The notes under the pieces were generated by a model, which saw nothing but the letters and a program-made list of their open reading frames with translations, had not been told where the DNA came from and did no database searches. From Abelmoschus esculentus (lineage: Eukaryota; Streptophyta; Magnoliopsida; Malvales; Malvaceae), in assembly GCA_035048815.1 (NCBI GenBank), contig JAUCBN010000005.1, positions 17,324,517 to 17,388,516 on the forward strand: a stretch of DNA of 64,000 nucleotides, read 5' to 3'. Both the position numbers and the translations under genes were made by a program. Below, one piece after another: positions 13,001 through 24,038 of this stretch; within the stretch, counting starts at the first letter, position 1; the number at the start of each line of letters is the position of its first letter.

Positions 13001-13260
13001 GGTAGATTTGCGATGGATGCTTCGGCATCCTCTGTGCTTTGGCTTTTGTATCTCTGTCGCAGTGAAAAACAACTTGGAATCTCAGGTGTTGAGGCCTGAG
13101 CCAATTTTAACGCCGGAAAGCATGACGACTCTGTTGGTTGAAACAACATGGGTAGAGTTGTTAGGACGGACCAATGAGAATGGACGATTGGGTTTTTCAA
13201 AAGGTATAGAGGTTTGATCGGACATTGAAGCTGAGCTTTGGGGAATATATTAAGGGCTCC
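12980..13260. other. GC-richer unrecognised stretch, possible gene fragment
   Basis: This stretch is clearly less AT-rich than its surroundings and is open on both strands: about 70 codons on plus (13008-13217) and about 100 on minus. Neither translation matches a family I recognise and no splice or start context supports a gene. It may be an old gene fragment or transposon cargo. It is followed at 13262-13318 by a short direct duplication (GTAAAGATTTGAGATTGAGG twice). Confidence 0.3.
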
Positions 13261-13496
13261 TAACAGGGAACTGAGTAAAGATTTGAGATTGAGGAGTAAA
13301 GATTTGAGATTGAGGAGCCAAAACATAAATATTTAAAAATAAAGAGTAATTTATAAAAATCAATTTTTTTAAAAAAATTAAATAAGAAGATAAAAATAAA
13401 AAAATCTTCGGGACAGGGGCGATTGCCCCACCCAAACAGCTTCGTCCCTGCTCCTAATGGATTGGTTTGTTGGAATTCAAAGACAAGTCTTGAAAG

Positions 13497-14026
13497 TAGG
13501 GGTGTGTAAAACTGGGTTCGGTTAACCGGTAAATTCGGATCATCCAATTCTTGACTCTAAACCGTATCATTCAACTGGTTAACTGATTATCCGATTAACC
13601 AAAAATTTTGGTTCGTATTGGTTCGGATAACGATTTTTTTATTTTATTTATTAACGATATAAATTTTAATAGCATGTTACAAAAAATATATAATTTTAAA
13701 AATAACACATGATATTAGTATATTTTTTAATATTAGCAAGTTAAACACTTAAATTTTATAAAATAAAATCATAATTTTACTTTTCTAAAATTAGAAAATA
13801 AATTAATATATATATTTTAATTTAAAATATTAAAATAATATAGAATATAATAATATATTATATAACCGGCCGGTTTGGTTAATCGTTTTTTCTTAAAATC
13901 TTAAATCGTAACCGCACCTGTTTTTATAAAAAGAATAAAAACCCGACCCTAAATCGAATTTTTCGATTTGGTTAACCATTCTTTCGGTTTCGGTTTTGGT
14001 TTACCGATTTTTTTGTACACACTTTT
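13497..14026. mobile_element. Non-autonomous hAT-like element with 8-bp target duplication
   Basis: The element starts TAGGGGTGTGTAAAA and ends TTTTTGTACACACTTTT, giving imperfect terminal inverted repeats. It is flanked by an exact 8-bp direct repeat, CTTGAAAG (13489-13496 and 14027-14034). Its ends are enriched in GGTTAACCG and CGGTTTCGGTTT phrases. TAGGGGTG ends and 8-bp duplications are typical of the hAT superfamily. No transposase is encoded. Confidence 0.75.
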
Positions 14027-14034
14027 CTTGAAAG

Positions 14035-14552
14035 TGGATAGTGTGGAGGTGATTCGTGTTATTCGTATGTTTCGTTAATTTAAGGCGTTAAATATACTCA
14101 AAAAAAAATAATTTAAACCGAGCTAAATATATTATATTTAAATTTAAAAATGATTTAAATATTAAAATATTTGTATAACATTATTTTTTATATTATATTT
14201 TTAAATATTATAAAATATAATTACTATAACATATAATATAAAGAAAAATTTATATTTATATTTTGTTACAAAACAATCACTCGACCGTTAATAGACGTTA
14301 AGAGTCTAACTTTGCAATTATTTTTTTTTGATTAATAGCATATTTGGTTTCTCGATTAAATATGCTATTATTCAAAAATTTATAATTGCAACTTTAGTTT
14401 TTTTAACGTACGTTAACGGTTGAGTGATCGTTTTATAAAAAACCATAAAATTTAATTATTATTTTATAACTTTTAAAAGTTTGATTACTGATTTAAATTT
14501 TTTAACAAAAACGCGTTATGTCAGTAATCTAACAAAAGATAATGTCAGATTG
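14035..14552. other. AT-rich intergenic spacer
   Basis: No gene is seen. Around 14275-14470 a pair of inverse phrases (CACTCGACCGTTAATAGACG and CGTTAACGGTTGAGTGATCG) suggests another small fold-back remnant, without clear ends. Confidence 0.4.
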
Positions 14553-14561
14553 AACAAAATA

Positions 14562-15356
14562 GGCTTAATATTTAAATAAATGTTCAAATTTTAATTTTAG
14601 TGCCTAAATTATTTTTAGATTTAAATAGGTACTTAAAATTTTAATTGTGATCATTTTAAGGGCCTAACCATTAATAAAAAATCGTTTGCCAATAAAAATG
14701 TGACAAGTGATAAGTTATAACTTTTAATTTCTTTTAATTATTTTTTAAATAAAATTAAAATCTATTTTTTTAATTGACAATTTTACATTCTTATTAGTTC
14801 CAAATCTCTTATTTAAAACTCAAAATTCCTAAATTATTATCATTGTCATTGTTTACTACCTCATTAGAGACCATCATTATTGTCGTCAAACCGTCATGAT
14901 CGTTTCTCTCAATCAACCATTGTCAATAATCGACGGTAGGTATGTCGACGATTTTATTTTCGCGGTTTTGATTTTTTCGTCGTTAGGAAGCCGATCGACG
15001 CACTTAAAATCGATTAATAACGATGAGTGGATAGGGAAAACGATTGTGGAAATACGACGGCGGTAGTGATGGTCTTCGATGATACAATAAACGGTGATAA
15101 TAATGATAATTTGGAGGTTTAGAATTAGAGATTTGAGACTATTTTGTAAAAATTTGAAAATTTTAATTTTAAAAAAATAAGTTAAAAATAAATTAAATTA
15201 AAAAATAAAATAATAAATAATAAAAATAATGATAATTGAGGTTAGGCAATTAAAATGACTAATTGAAACTTTAGACATTTATTTAGATCTAAAAATAATT
15301 TAGGTACTAAAAATAACCAACAAATATAGTTTGGGCACTTATTTGGATATTAAGCC
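14562..15356. mobile_element. 795-bp fold-back Mutator-like element with exact 9-bp target duplication
   Basis: The element starts GGCTTAATATTTAAAT and ends ATTTGGATATTAAGCC, and is flanked by an exact 9-bp direct repeat AACAAAATA (14553-14561 and 15357-15365), the size typical of Mutator-like elements. The arms are long inverted repeats: roughly the first 120 bp (GTGCCTAAATTATTTTTAGA, ATCATTTTAAGGGCCTAACC) reappear inverted at the end. The centre (about 14860-15080) is GC-richer, with GACGATTTTATTTTCGCGG and CGACGGCGGTAGTGATGG. No transposase is present. Confidence 0.8.
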
Positions 15357-15365
15357 AACAAAATA

Positions 15366-15690
15366 TAATAACCTGAAAATATAAGTGACCAAAATGTTAC
15401 TTTTTCGAAACTAAGGACTAAAAGAGAACAAACAAAAAACAGAAAGGATAATACCCTAAATATAATTTGTATTAGATGTATTATACTCTCGTATCATAAT
15501 TCAAATGCTAATAAGATAAAAAAAAATATGAATATTTTTAGCCACTAGATTAATTAGTGGATCTTCGGTCTATAGTATTTTAATTTAAAAAAAATAAAAA
15601 TTGACATTTAATAATTATTATTGTAAAAATGACATTAATAATTATTATATTTTCGTAAATAATATTTACTACTTGTTATAATATTTTAGT
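15366..15690. other. AT-rich spacer
   Basis: No gene or defined element is seen in this AT-rich stretch. Confidence 0.5.
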
Positions 15691-16224
15691 TAGGGGTGAG
15701 TACTCGATCGAGTCGAATCAAAAAATTTTGAGTTATTCGAGTTGGTAAGTCATATTTTACAACTCAAACTTTATTTGAAATTTTTTCGGTTCAAGTCGAG
15801 TTTAAGAAATTTGAGTCGAGTCGAATCGAATCGAGTCAAGTCAAGTTTTTGAGTTCTTATAAAAATTTTATTGTAATTATTTATCAAGTTATAGTATGAT
15901 TTGATTCCAATTTAAACGATTTTCTCTAATCATATAAGATATGTATATATATATTCATATGTAGCAATATTTTTTTATATATCAATGTATATATATCATA
16001 AAAAATCAGAGATTCGTCTCAAACTTAAAAATTAATCATTTAATTATTAAAATTTCGAGTTATTCGAGTTATTCGAATTTTCATTTTACAACTCGAACTT
16101 TATTTGAAATTTTTTCGAGTCAAGTCGAGTCTATGAAATTTCGAGTCGAGTCAAAACGAGTCAAGTATTTTAACCTCAAGTCGAGTTATTCAATTTTTTC
16201 AAGTCGAGTTTTGTTCGCACCGTA
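15691..16224. mobile_element. Probable hAT-like non-autonomous element, GAGTCGAG-rich
   Basis: It begins TAGGGGTGAGTACTCG and appears to end near GTTCGCACCGTA, with inner inverted repeats rich in GAGTCGAGTC and GAGTTATTCGAGTT. The composition and the TAGGGGTGAG end resemble 46484-46990, which has a clear 8-bp duplication. Here no matching target duplication is visible, so the right end is uncertain. It lies about 250 bp beyond the stop codon of the phospholipase C gene. Confidence 0.5.
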
Positions 16225-16379
16225 TTACTCGCATATGCCAGCATCAGTGAAGATGATAGGACTATGCAAATTCTGCAGTTAGAAAGCAAGAGACAGTAAC
16301 AGATGATGTTATTGCTTATTACACACACAATGAAAGATTCTTTGTCTGCCACATAAGTATGCATCACAAATTACTGGTA

Positions 16380-16405
16380 TGGTTTATATATATATATATA
16401 TATCA
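16380..16405. repeat. (TA)n microsatellite
   Basis: A run of alternating TA lies in the region expected to be the 3' UTR or flank of the minus-strand phospholipase C gene. Confidence 0.7.
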
Positions 16406-16474
16406 TGGTATTCATAACTACAGTATGCACACAAGTATGATAAATGCAGAAACCTCAAACTCTCCATGGGAGTC

Positions 16475-19400
16475 CTAGATGAATTCGAAACGCATAAGGA
16501 GCTTTACAGAGTTGTACTTGACGCCCTTTTGGCTATTCAGCGGGACTGCTCGGATGCCGCTTCTTAGCTCGGAAACTGGAAGACAGGTTTGGCCGCCGAA
16601 GTCATCCTTTTCAGACATGTCATATTCATGAACTTCGATACGAAGTAGAGCCAGTTCAGGGACAGTTAAAGGGAACTCGAATTCCTCGTTCCATGAAGGC
16701 AACCAGTCATCTTCTAAAGTCTTGGTTTTCTTCATGACTGAATCAGCAGGAACTCCTGCTATACCCACCTGGAGACATAGAGGGATCAAATTCTCCATTG
16801 TTACCGAGTTTTCCGAACAAATCGAACACAAAGCATGCTTGCATTACGGTATATTGACTTACCCTCGTGTAAAAGTCCGGTGGCGAATATGCATCAAAAT
16901 GTGTGTGATGGAAATCATAATACCATCCTTCACCCATATACACAGTCACCTATTGAAACCATCAAGGAAAAAATATAATCAATATACATACATCGACACG
17001 ATGGTGATCGAACATCGAACACTCACCTTCAGAGTTGTTTTCACCGGCAACTTCATTTTCGGGTCGAAGATTTGATCAGAGTTCAGTAGGAAATCTGGTT
17101 TTTTCACATAACCACATCCCCCATTGGCTTTGAACATTCCCTGCATCAACCACAAAGATCTTCCATGGCCCTATCATGTACCCACAAGAAAAAACCAACT
17201 AAATAAAGATCTTTCATGGCCCTGGAAGCACATTCTAATGTTCTAGTTGCTGGATCAAACACGAAACCTACGATATTTGATTAATTATTCATTGTCCAAA
17301 CAACAGAATTCTATGCAAGTATCATACATCCCTGCAAATCAGTACAACAAGCGAAAAGAATGAATGAGAAAGGGAGTGTGGTGTGTAAACCTGCATATTA
17401 AATGCAACCATTTGAGCTCCATGCATCCATCTGATTAACGGGTTGTAATTAGAAGAGTCGACACGTAAACTCTTCGGAAATACCCGAAGAATATTACACT
17501 GTGTAAACCTGTAGCAGTACATAACAGTATACAATTAAAACACAAGTTATAAAGCATGTTTCAGACAATTATAGTATAACACAATGTCAGTACTCAGTAA
17601 TACCTTAATAAAACATGATACACAACTTAAAACGAATGAAAAACATTTTGCATACGATTGATCGAACCATTTGAACGATAATCAAACCTTTCAACAAACA
17701 TGATCATTTATATGATGACACACAAATACTAAATGAAATTAGCAGAATCTTTCACTAAATACCTGACAATTTGTTTTCCATGAGTTAATGCAGCCTTCTC
17801 AAGATGTTGCTCACTCAGGCTAAGACGTCTCACATTATCAGGATCCACCTTTAGCCACTCATCTAATCCCCCCTTTCGCTTCGCAGCACGAATAGCAATT
17901 AATTGTTTATATTCTGGAGCTATTGAATTCTGCAACTTATCTCCATCATCTGCATTTTCCTCATCTTCTTCATCCAAGTCTACATGACTGCCTTCAAGGT
18001 TCGGAACTTCTTTCCCCCAAGCTTCATCTTCACTAGCCTTACCCCTCTCTGAACCATCCTCTTTATCCTTAACTTGTTTCACCTCAAGGTATTCCTTTGG
18101 TGGTTTTGTAGATATGATAATGCGTTTCTTCAGTGATTCCGGAGAAGGGAACTCCTTTAAGCATTCCGAGCCAGGACAAAACAGTATGTCTCCAAATGTT
18201 TGTGTGACCATCTAGAAATTGGCAAAAGAAGCGTAAATTATCGAATCAGTAGTAGTTTTAACTCGGCATGGAAAGCAACCAGACTTACCTCGGCAACTTT
18301 AGCCTGAAGATTCGGTGTAAGATGGTCTTCTAGAGTTAAGATGACCGGGTAGTCAGAGGCAACAAAAGCATACTCTTTAATAGACCTCAAACACTTTAGG
18401 AGTTCCACTGGAGTAGTCAATGTCCTACATGAAGGAATCATTGATTATTTCTATAACAAGCAAGGGACGGTCTGCTATTTTCGATCGAAATCAAAATAAG
18501 TTACAGTATGCCAAGTTATAGCATCAATGCAGAGTCATGTTTCTTTCTTCAAGATCTGTCAGTATAGGTTGAAGACAAGAGCTGAAAGTGAACCACCAAG
18601 GTTTTGTAATGAAATTAGGACAATTTCAGCTAATGATCATCGTTTAGCTAAAGGAAAGAACCTTTCATGTAACAGTTTGCACTTGAAAATATGACAACAG
18701 GAATAAACAGTCATCATTTAGCTCAAGGAAAGATTCATGTAAGTAACCATGGACATACCCTCCATGAAGAACATCAACATCATCTTTGGATGAATTCGGC
18801 CATAGATCCAATTCTATCACCCGAACACCTCTCTTAAGTGCATTTATGATGGGAACATCACTGCAGTCACTACTGAGTTGGTTCCCAGTAAGGTAGGAAT
18901 TGTGACCAGTATATATGAAATAATGAGACAAAGGAGCACTCATGTCATGATGAACCTGTAATCAAACAACAATAACACAAACTGAAGATATGGATCCTAA
19001 GTATGCACTAAAACAGCACAAAACCCAGGACCATCCTTAAAGCAATCAAAGGTGAAAACTCAAAAAGGAAAATCAACTCAGAAACCAAAAGAAAACATGA
19101 TCAAATCTAGTAATTTGGACTGAACCATTCAAACTCAACCCCAATAAATAGACCAAATAAGGACAAAGACAATCCTGAGAGTGAGAGAGAGACAGAGAAA
19201 TTGTATTACCCCAAGAGAAGTAAGAGGAGGATTAATATCACCAAAGAGGTACTTAAAAAAAGCTTCAAGATTTAGACCCTTCCTATGAAAATGCTTGACA
19301 CTATCAATAATCTTCTGAGCATCTTCTCTGGTAGCCTTATCTTCTTTCTGGAACTCGATCAAGAACCTCTGCAGTCCATCAATGCTCATTATCCCGTTCT

Positions 19401-19506
19401 CAGAGTATTGTTCGAACACCTTCTTCACATCCTCTGGTGCCTCTGAAACTGTAAGCCTAAACCTCCTCCGAAAGCAGAAACAGACCCTGTAAGTTTGTTT
19501 GGACAT
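16475..19506 (-). CDS. PLC2: Phosphoinositide-specific phospholipase C, PLC2-like (8 coding exons)
   Basis: The enzyme cleaves phosphatidylinositol 4,5-bisphosphate to inositol phosphate and diacylglycerol at the plasma membrane in a calcium-dependent way. Coding exons in transcript order (plus coordinates): 19210-19506, 18759-18955, 18289-18424, 17763-18211, 17391-17508, 17027-17170, 16863-16949, 16475-16768. They sum to 1722 nt (573 residues), close to Arabidopsis PLC2, and every junction keeps frame with GT-AG introns. Order: N-terminal EF-hand-like region (MSKQTYRVCFCFRRRF; KATREDAQKIID); X domain with TGHNSYLTGNQLSSDCS (first catalytic His), RGVRVIELDLW and VDVLHGG (second His), then LEDHLTP; an acidic linker (DLDEEDEENADDGDK); Y domain with SSNYNPLIRWMHGAQMVAFN and GGCGYVKKPDFLL; C2 domain with LPSWNEEFEFPLTVPELALL and HEYDMSEKDDFGGQ. 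All catalytic residues I can place are present, so it should be functional. The isoform assignment is by resemblance and could be PLC2 or a close paralogue. Confidence 0.92.
17154..17223 (-). repeat. Short direct duplication at a PLC splice acceptor
   Basis: An about 18-bp phrase (AAAGATCTTCCATGGCCCT) at the 5' edge of the exon 17027-17170 recurs with one change (AAAGATCTTTCATGGCCCT) about 50 bp further into the intron, near 17205-17223. The second copy could act as a decoy acceptor, but it has no AG context equal to that of the real exon. Confidence 0.55.
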
Positions 19507-20000
19507 TGGGTTTTTCCTATAGTTTCCAAATATCCGACTGAAAGCAAGAAACACAATCTGCAAATCTGCACTGTCTGATATCTTCTAACTGTTCAGGCTT
19601 CTTTTTGTTTCAACTTCCAACTTCTTGATGATGACGACGACCATAATGCTAATGTGGGATTTAATAATCTTTTAAGTTTAATTTCAAGAAAAATGGGGTT
19701 AGTGGCGTAGTTAATGGGATGGAGACTGATAAGTGAACTTAGGTCCCACTCGAATAGTTTAGCATGTGGACTTCAACTCGTCTGTATTTTATTGCATGGA
19801 CATAGTTATGTCTGAAAGTATCATCTTTATCTTTATAGCTTAAATTGGACTGCTAGAAGCCAATGGAAAAGTTGTAGGTATTATCCTACTCCAATCACTG
19901 ATTATAGGGAGAAATTAGTGATGTTCAGAGTTAAAATATGGTCATTTTCACGTTTTTTTTCCTTAGGCAAGTAAAGATTGAAGATTTACAGAAGATTGCA
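19507..20000 (-). promoter_or_regulatory. 5' leader and promoter region of the PLC gene
   Basis: The coding start at 19506 is supported by the conserved MSKQTY N-terminus of plant PLC2. The bases just upstream should hold the 5' leader. I see no unambiguous TATA box; CT- and T-rich tracts are present at 19590-19610. Extent is a guess from position only. Confidence 0.3.
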
Positions 20001-20660
20001 CCTTTTTTTTATTACCAGAACTGCATATTGTACTTTTGTCTTAAAATTATCTTCGTCTGTTAACGAAAGTGACTGGTTTTTGACTTTTATTTCTTTCTTT
20101 GTCAGACTATACTTGTTATGTCATGAATTGGATTATCTGGAAAGCTTGGGAGTTATATAACCATATGTTTTATTATTTTTTTATACATTCAGACGGTGAA
20201 AGATAAATTTGTTTGTATTTTTAAAATATGATTTTTATTGTAAATCAATCCTTGGATTTTAAATGTTTTAATTGTATGCACAAATTATAGCCCTATTTAA
20301 AATTGATCTCTAAACTTTTAATTGTTATAGTTTTATTTTGAGACCATGATTCATTCCTTAAATTTTTTAATACAATTAATTTTCTAAATCATTATTTATG
20401 CAACATCATTCTATTACATAAAATATATTAGTGTTTATATGAGAATTAAAAAATTTATAATGATTTTATTAATGTTGGATATAATTAACATGTAATAATT
20501 TGAGATGAAACTAGAATATTTAAAAGTTTAGGGATCAATTTAGATTGAAGACCATAATTTGAAGATAAAATTAAAATATTTAATAGTTTGGTGGAGTATT
20601 TAGAATGGGGTTTATAGTTTAGGGAAGTTTGGTGCTATTAACGCAATAAAATATCAATAA
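20001..20660. other. Intergenic DNA with decayed MITE-like sequence
   Basis: No gene is seen. From about 20230 to 20650 phrases such as AATCAATCCTTGGATTTTAAA and ATTTAGAATGGGGTTTATAG suggest an older relative of the inverted-repeat element at 20668-20995, but ends cannot be set. Confidence 0.4.
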
Positions 20661-20667
20661 CTAAAGA

Positions 20668-20995
20668 GTTAATTGCATTAAACGTCCTCAAACTACGATA
20701 TTTATTTTAAATTCGTCCCAAAAAATTTGAATATTTTAATTGTATTCTCAAACTATAGCCTCATTCTATATTGTTCCTCAATATTTTAATTTGATCCATA
20801 AATTATCATCTATACCACACATATAATTTCATAATACACATTGGCATTTACATGAAAAAAAATTATAACGATTTATTAACATGAGATATAATTAATATAT
20901 AATGGTAATTTATGGATAAAATTAAAATGATCAAAATTTTAGGAGATAATTTATAATAAGGGTCATAGTTTGGGGACATGTGATGCAATTATCTC
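20668..20995. mobile_element. MITE-like inverted-repeat element
   Basis: It begins GAGTTAATTGCATTAAACGT..CTCAAACTACG and ends with the inverse, CATAGTTTGGGGACATGTGA..GCAATTATCTC, giving imperfect terminal inverted repeats of about 34 bp. The interior is AT-rich and non-coding. No clear target duplication was found. Confidence 0.6.
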
Positions 20996-21029
20996 ATAAA
21001 TTACTATGACAACTATATATATATAGGAT

Positions 21030-21242
21030 GAGATCAAGTTACATCGTGTAAAACTTAAAGAGTTTTACACTAGTTTTGGACCGTTGGATATGTTAAATAG
21101 ATGGATGAGATTAATAATAGAAATATGAAGATTATCAATTGGAAAAAATAAGAAAAATAATTTTACTCATTTATTACCATCATCCAACAGTCCAAAATTA
21201 GTGTAAAACTCTTTTAAGTTTTACATAGTATAAGTTGATCTC
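21030..21242. mobile_element. Long-TIR MITE (213 bp)
   Basis: The first about 52 bp (GAGATCAAGTTACATCGTGT, AAAACTTAAAGAGTTTTACA) return inverted at the end (GTGTAAAACTCTTTTAAGTT, AAGTTGATCTC). The whole unit can fold into a hairpin with a short AT-rich loop. A target duplication is not evident. Confidence 0.75.
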
Positions 21243-21303
21243 TTCCCCATATACGATTCAAACATTAAAACAATAATCTCACAATCTATGATACCTAAAG
21301 AAG

Positions 21304-21567
21304 AGAAATTATATCATGAGTAAGTCACACTACGTCATCTATGGGACCAACAATTAAAAACCATCATCTTATCATTTTTTTTTCATTTCATATTTTCCTA
21401 AATGAATCTTCACTTATATTTACTGTTAATTCATTTTAAAAACAGTTTTTGAAGTAAAGATTCACTTAAAAAAATATATAACATAAAAAAAGTGATAAGA
21501 TATGTGATTTTTAATGGTTGGTCTCATAAACACGTGATAAAACTTACCCATAATATAATTTTTTTCT
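21304..21567. mobile_element. MITE family A copy 1, Mutator-like (264 bp)
   Basis: Terminal inverted repeats of about 75 bp run from AGAAATTATATCATGAGTAA to TTACCCATAATATAATTTTT, including CTATGGGACCAACAATTAAA and its inverse. It is flanked by TAAAGAAG on both sides (9 bp if one mismatch is allowed). The same family occurs at 44121-44321, with an exact 9-bp duplication, and around 47853-48092. Confidence 0.75.
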
Positions 21568-22004
21568 TAAAGAAGATAATGCTCGAAAATACAAGATGAT
21601 ACTTCTAATAAGATACCTAGATCTAAAAAACTAAATTAATGCCATAAAATAAATAATACATGAACAATATAAAAATGCTAAAAAAAACATGCACAAATAC
21701 TTGCTAAAAATAAATATAAAGTAAGAATAAATAAAAGCATAAGATTTCAAATAACAAAAGCAATAAAAACTAACAACAAGATAAATAAGAACAACCAATA
21801 AAAGCTATACGTATATATGATCTACTCTATATGATATTATATCATATATAAGCACAGAATGTATATCTAAAAAAAACTATATTATATTAGAATACATAAT
21901 ACAATACGAGAAAAGCATATATAATATAGAATCTTAGAAAACCGCATATATTGTATTATATATTATATACTACTAATAGGTATATATAAAAAACTATACG
22001 TAGG
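21568..22004. other. AT-rich spacer
   Basis: Nothing recognisable; A-rich with TATA-like runs. Confidence 0.5.
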
Positions 22005-22350
22005 TGTACATTCGGTTTGGTTTTAATTTAATTTGATAAACTATTTTAATAATCATTGATTTTTAGTTTAGTTAATCTCGATTTTCGGTTTGGTTAATTT
22101 TGGTTTTTGGTTTTTCTATATTAACTTTAGTTTTTTTAATATTTTATTTTAATAAAATAACTTTATTTTATGACTTATTAAGTATAAAATATATATTTTT
22201 ATCTTATAAATATAATTAAAAATTAAAAAAATAAATTCGATTTAATTTGATTAATGATTAATAACTATAATTTATAAATTTATAAATCATATTACTTTAA
22301 TTTGATTCACTTTTCAATTTTATGATTAACCATGCAGGCTTAACTGTATG
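22005..22350. repeat. Dispersed repeat, CGGTTTGGTT-type
   Basis: It opens GGTGTACATTCGGTTTGGTT and closes near GATTAACCATGCAGGC, with AT-rich DNA between. The phrase order matches 545-965. Such GGTGTACA/CGGTTTGG repeats are commonly non-autonomous hAT remnants in plants, but the ends here are not clear. Confidence 0.45.
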
Positions 22351-22565
22351 CATATTATGACGTGGGGTATATAAGAAGAATTAAGTGTTATACTACACTA
22401 TACTTTCGTATGCGCACATGCAGAGGTACTGGAACAAAAGGAACAAAGCAGAAAAGAAAAAAAAGTTTCAACTTGTGGGGAAAGATTGGGGAAGTAAAAA
22501 TATATTTAAAATACAAAGAGTATCAAATTTGATTCCACACATTACTTTAAAAATAAAAATTTAGG

Positions 22566-23085
22566 CGGGTAATGCTTGAATGATACGCTTTGTCTTTATA
22601 GTTGGTATAAGAGAAGTTTTTCTAAGTAAAAATATATTTTATGATTTATTAATTCAATATTTTTTTGTTATTAAATTTAAAATTTAAATTTAAAGTCAGA
22701 TTTTTTTTTAATTTCGGGACAGATTTGTCCCTGCTTTAACATATAAATAAGAGGTTTCTCTTCTCATTTTTCAATTATCAGTTAGAAAGACATTTTGCTT
22801 TCTTTGTAAAATTTGAGAGTTTTCTTCACAGAGCTTGAGTTCTTCCTTTTAAATTAGACGATCGCTACTGTCGTAATCCACTCAACTTTTGGGTGTATAT
22901 TGTTTAGAGCGACCATGTTAACCTTTCGGGAACAACTGCCTAAAGTAACGAGTACACATATTGGGGTGAATTGTTTCTAAGGCAATGATCTCCATATCAC
23001 GATACGGATTATTTATTATTCATGTTTGTTTATTATTATTTCTGACGTCCTGTTTTACAGTCTACTTAACCAACAACTTGAAATG
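22566..23085 (+). mobile_element. Truncated old copia LTR (family B)
   Basis: The stretch TAATGCTTGAATGATACG, then GACAGATTTGTCCCTGC, GAGCGACCATGTTAACC and GGGGTGAATTGTTTC matches, in order, the LTRs at 36266-36932, 40397-40904 and 58923-59597. The 5' part is shortened and diverged. No internal region follows; the next DNA is the 300-bp tandem array. Confidence 0.65.
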
Positions 23086-23400
23086 CAAGAAAATTTAAAC
23101 AGACCACACCTAACATAAACATAAATATATGGATAAGATACACCAAAAACTCTAAACCATTGTAAAATTGGTCAGTCATTCATCCTAATTCTTCTTCTAA
23201 CTTTGTCAAAAATACAACCTCTTTTTTATCTATTATTTTTTGAATTAATTTTTTAAACTCTAAACAACATTGAATCTCATGTTCTTTTTTCTGATGGTAC
23301 TCAGAATATTCCCCACACTTATCTTGCACACTCTTCATACAATGCTCAATCAAACTTTTCATGCACAACTATTTGAACACTCAACTAAAAGTGAACTTGA

Positions 23401-24038
23401 TTTCTAAAATATCCACCTTTACACTTTTCGTATCTACCTTTTTAAGAGCATTCACGCCTGACCTCCTTGATTTGAAAGTGGGTTAACTACCACCTTAGGT
23501 TCATTATGCTTCGAGACTTCAATTTTTATCATGTTTTGTATAACTTTTAAATGTCATGTAATTTTTTATTGTGTGCCTCACTATTCCGACATGATACTCA
23601 CAACATGCATCGACATTATAACATAGAGGATAAGAAGATTAAAAGGAGTAACATAATATGGTCAAATTAAATCAGTCTTTTGTCATTATGAATACAACTC
23701 TTTGTAAAATATCCACCTTTACACATTTCGTATCTACCTTTTAAAGAGCATTCACGCCTGACCTCCTTGATTTGAAAGTGGGTTAACTACCACCTTAAGT
23801 TCATTATGCTTCGAGACTTCAATTTTTATCATGTTTTGTATAACTTTTAAATGTCATGTAATTTTTTATTGTGTGCCTCACTATTCCGACATGATACTCA
23901 CAACATGCATCGACATTATAACATAGAGGATAAGAAGACTAAAAGGAGTAACATAATATGGTCAAATTAAATCAGTCTTTTGTCATTATGAATACAACTC
24001 TTTGTAAAATATCCACCTTTACACTTTTCGTATCTACC
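23401..24038. repeat. 300-bp tandem repeat array, units 1, 2 and start of 3
   Basis: The DNA at 23401 repeats with an exact 300-bp period at 23701 and again at 24001 (AAAATATCCACCTTTACAC, GAGCATTCACGCCTGACC, CCACCTTAGGTTCATTATGC). Units 1 and 2 are nearly identical. Unit 3 is interrupted after CTACC at 24038 by the Sirevirus element and resumes at 33674. No coding function is evident. Confidence 0.9.

Noticed and set aside
12928..13547. Long minus-strand open frames suggesting a small gene
   Set aside because: They have no recognisable protein similarity, no intron/exon signals, and run into repeat DNA; kept only as an unrecognised GC-richer stretch.
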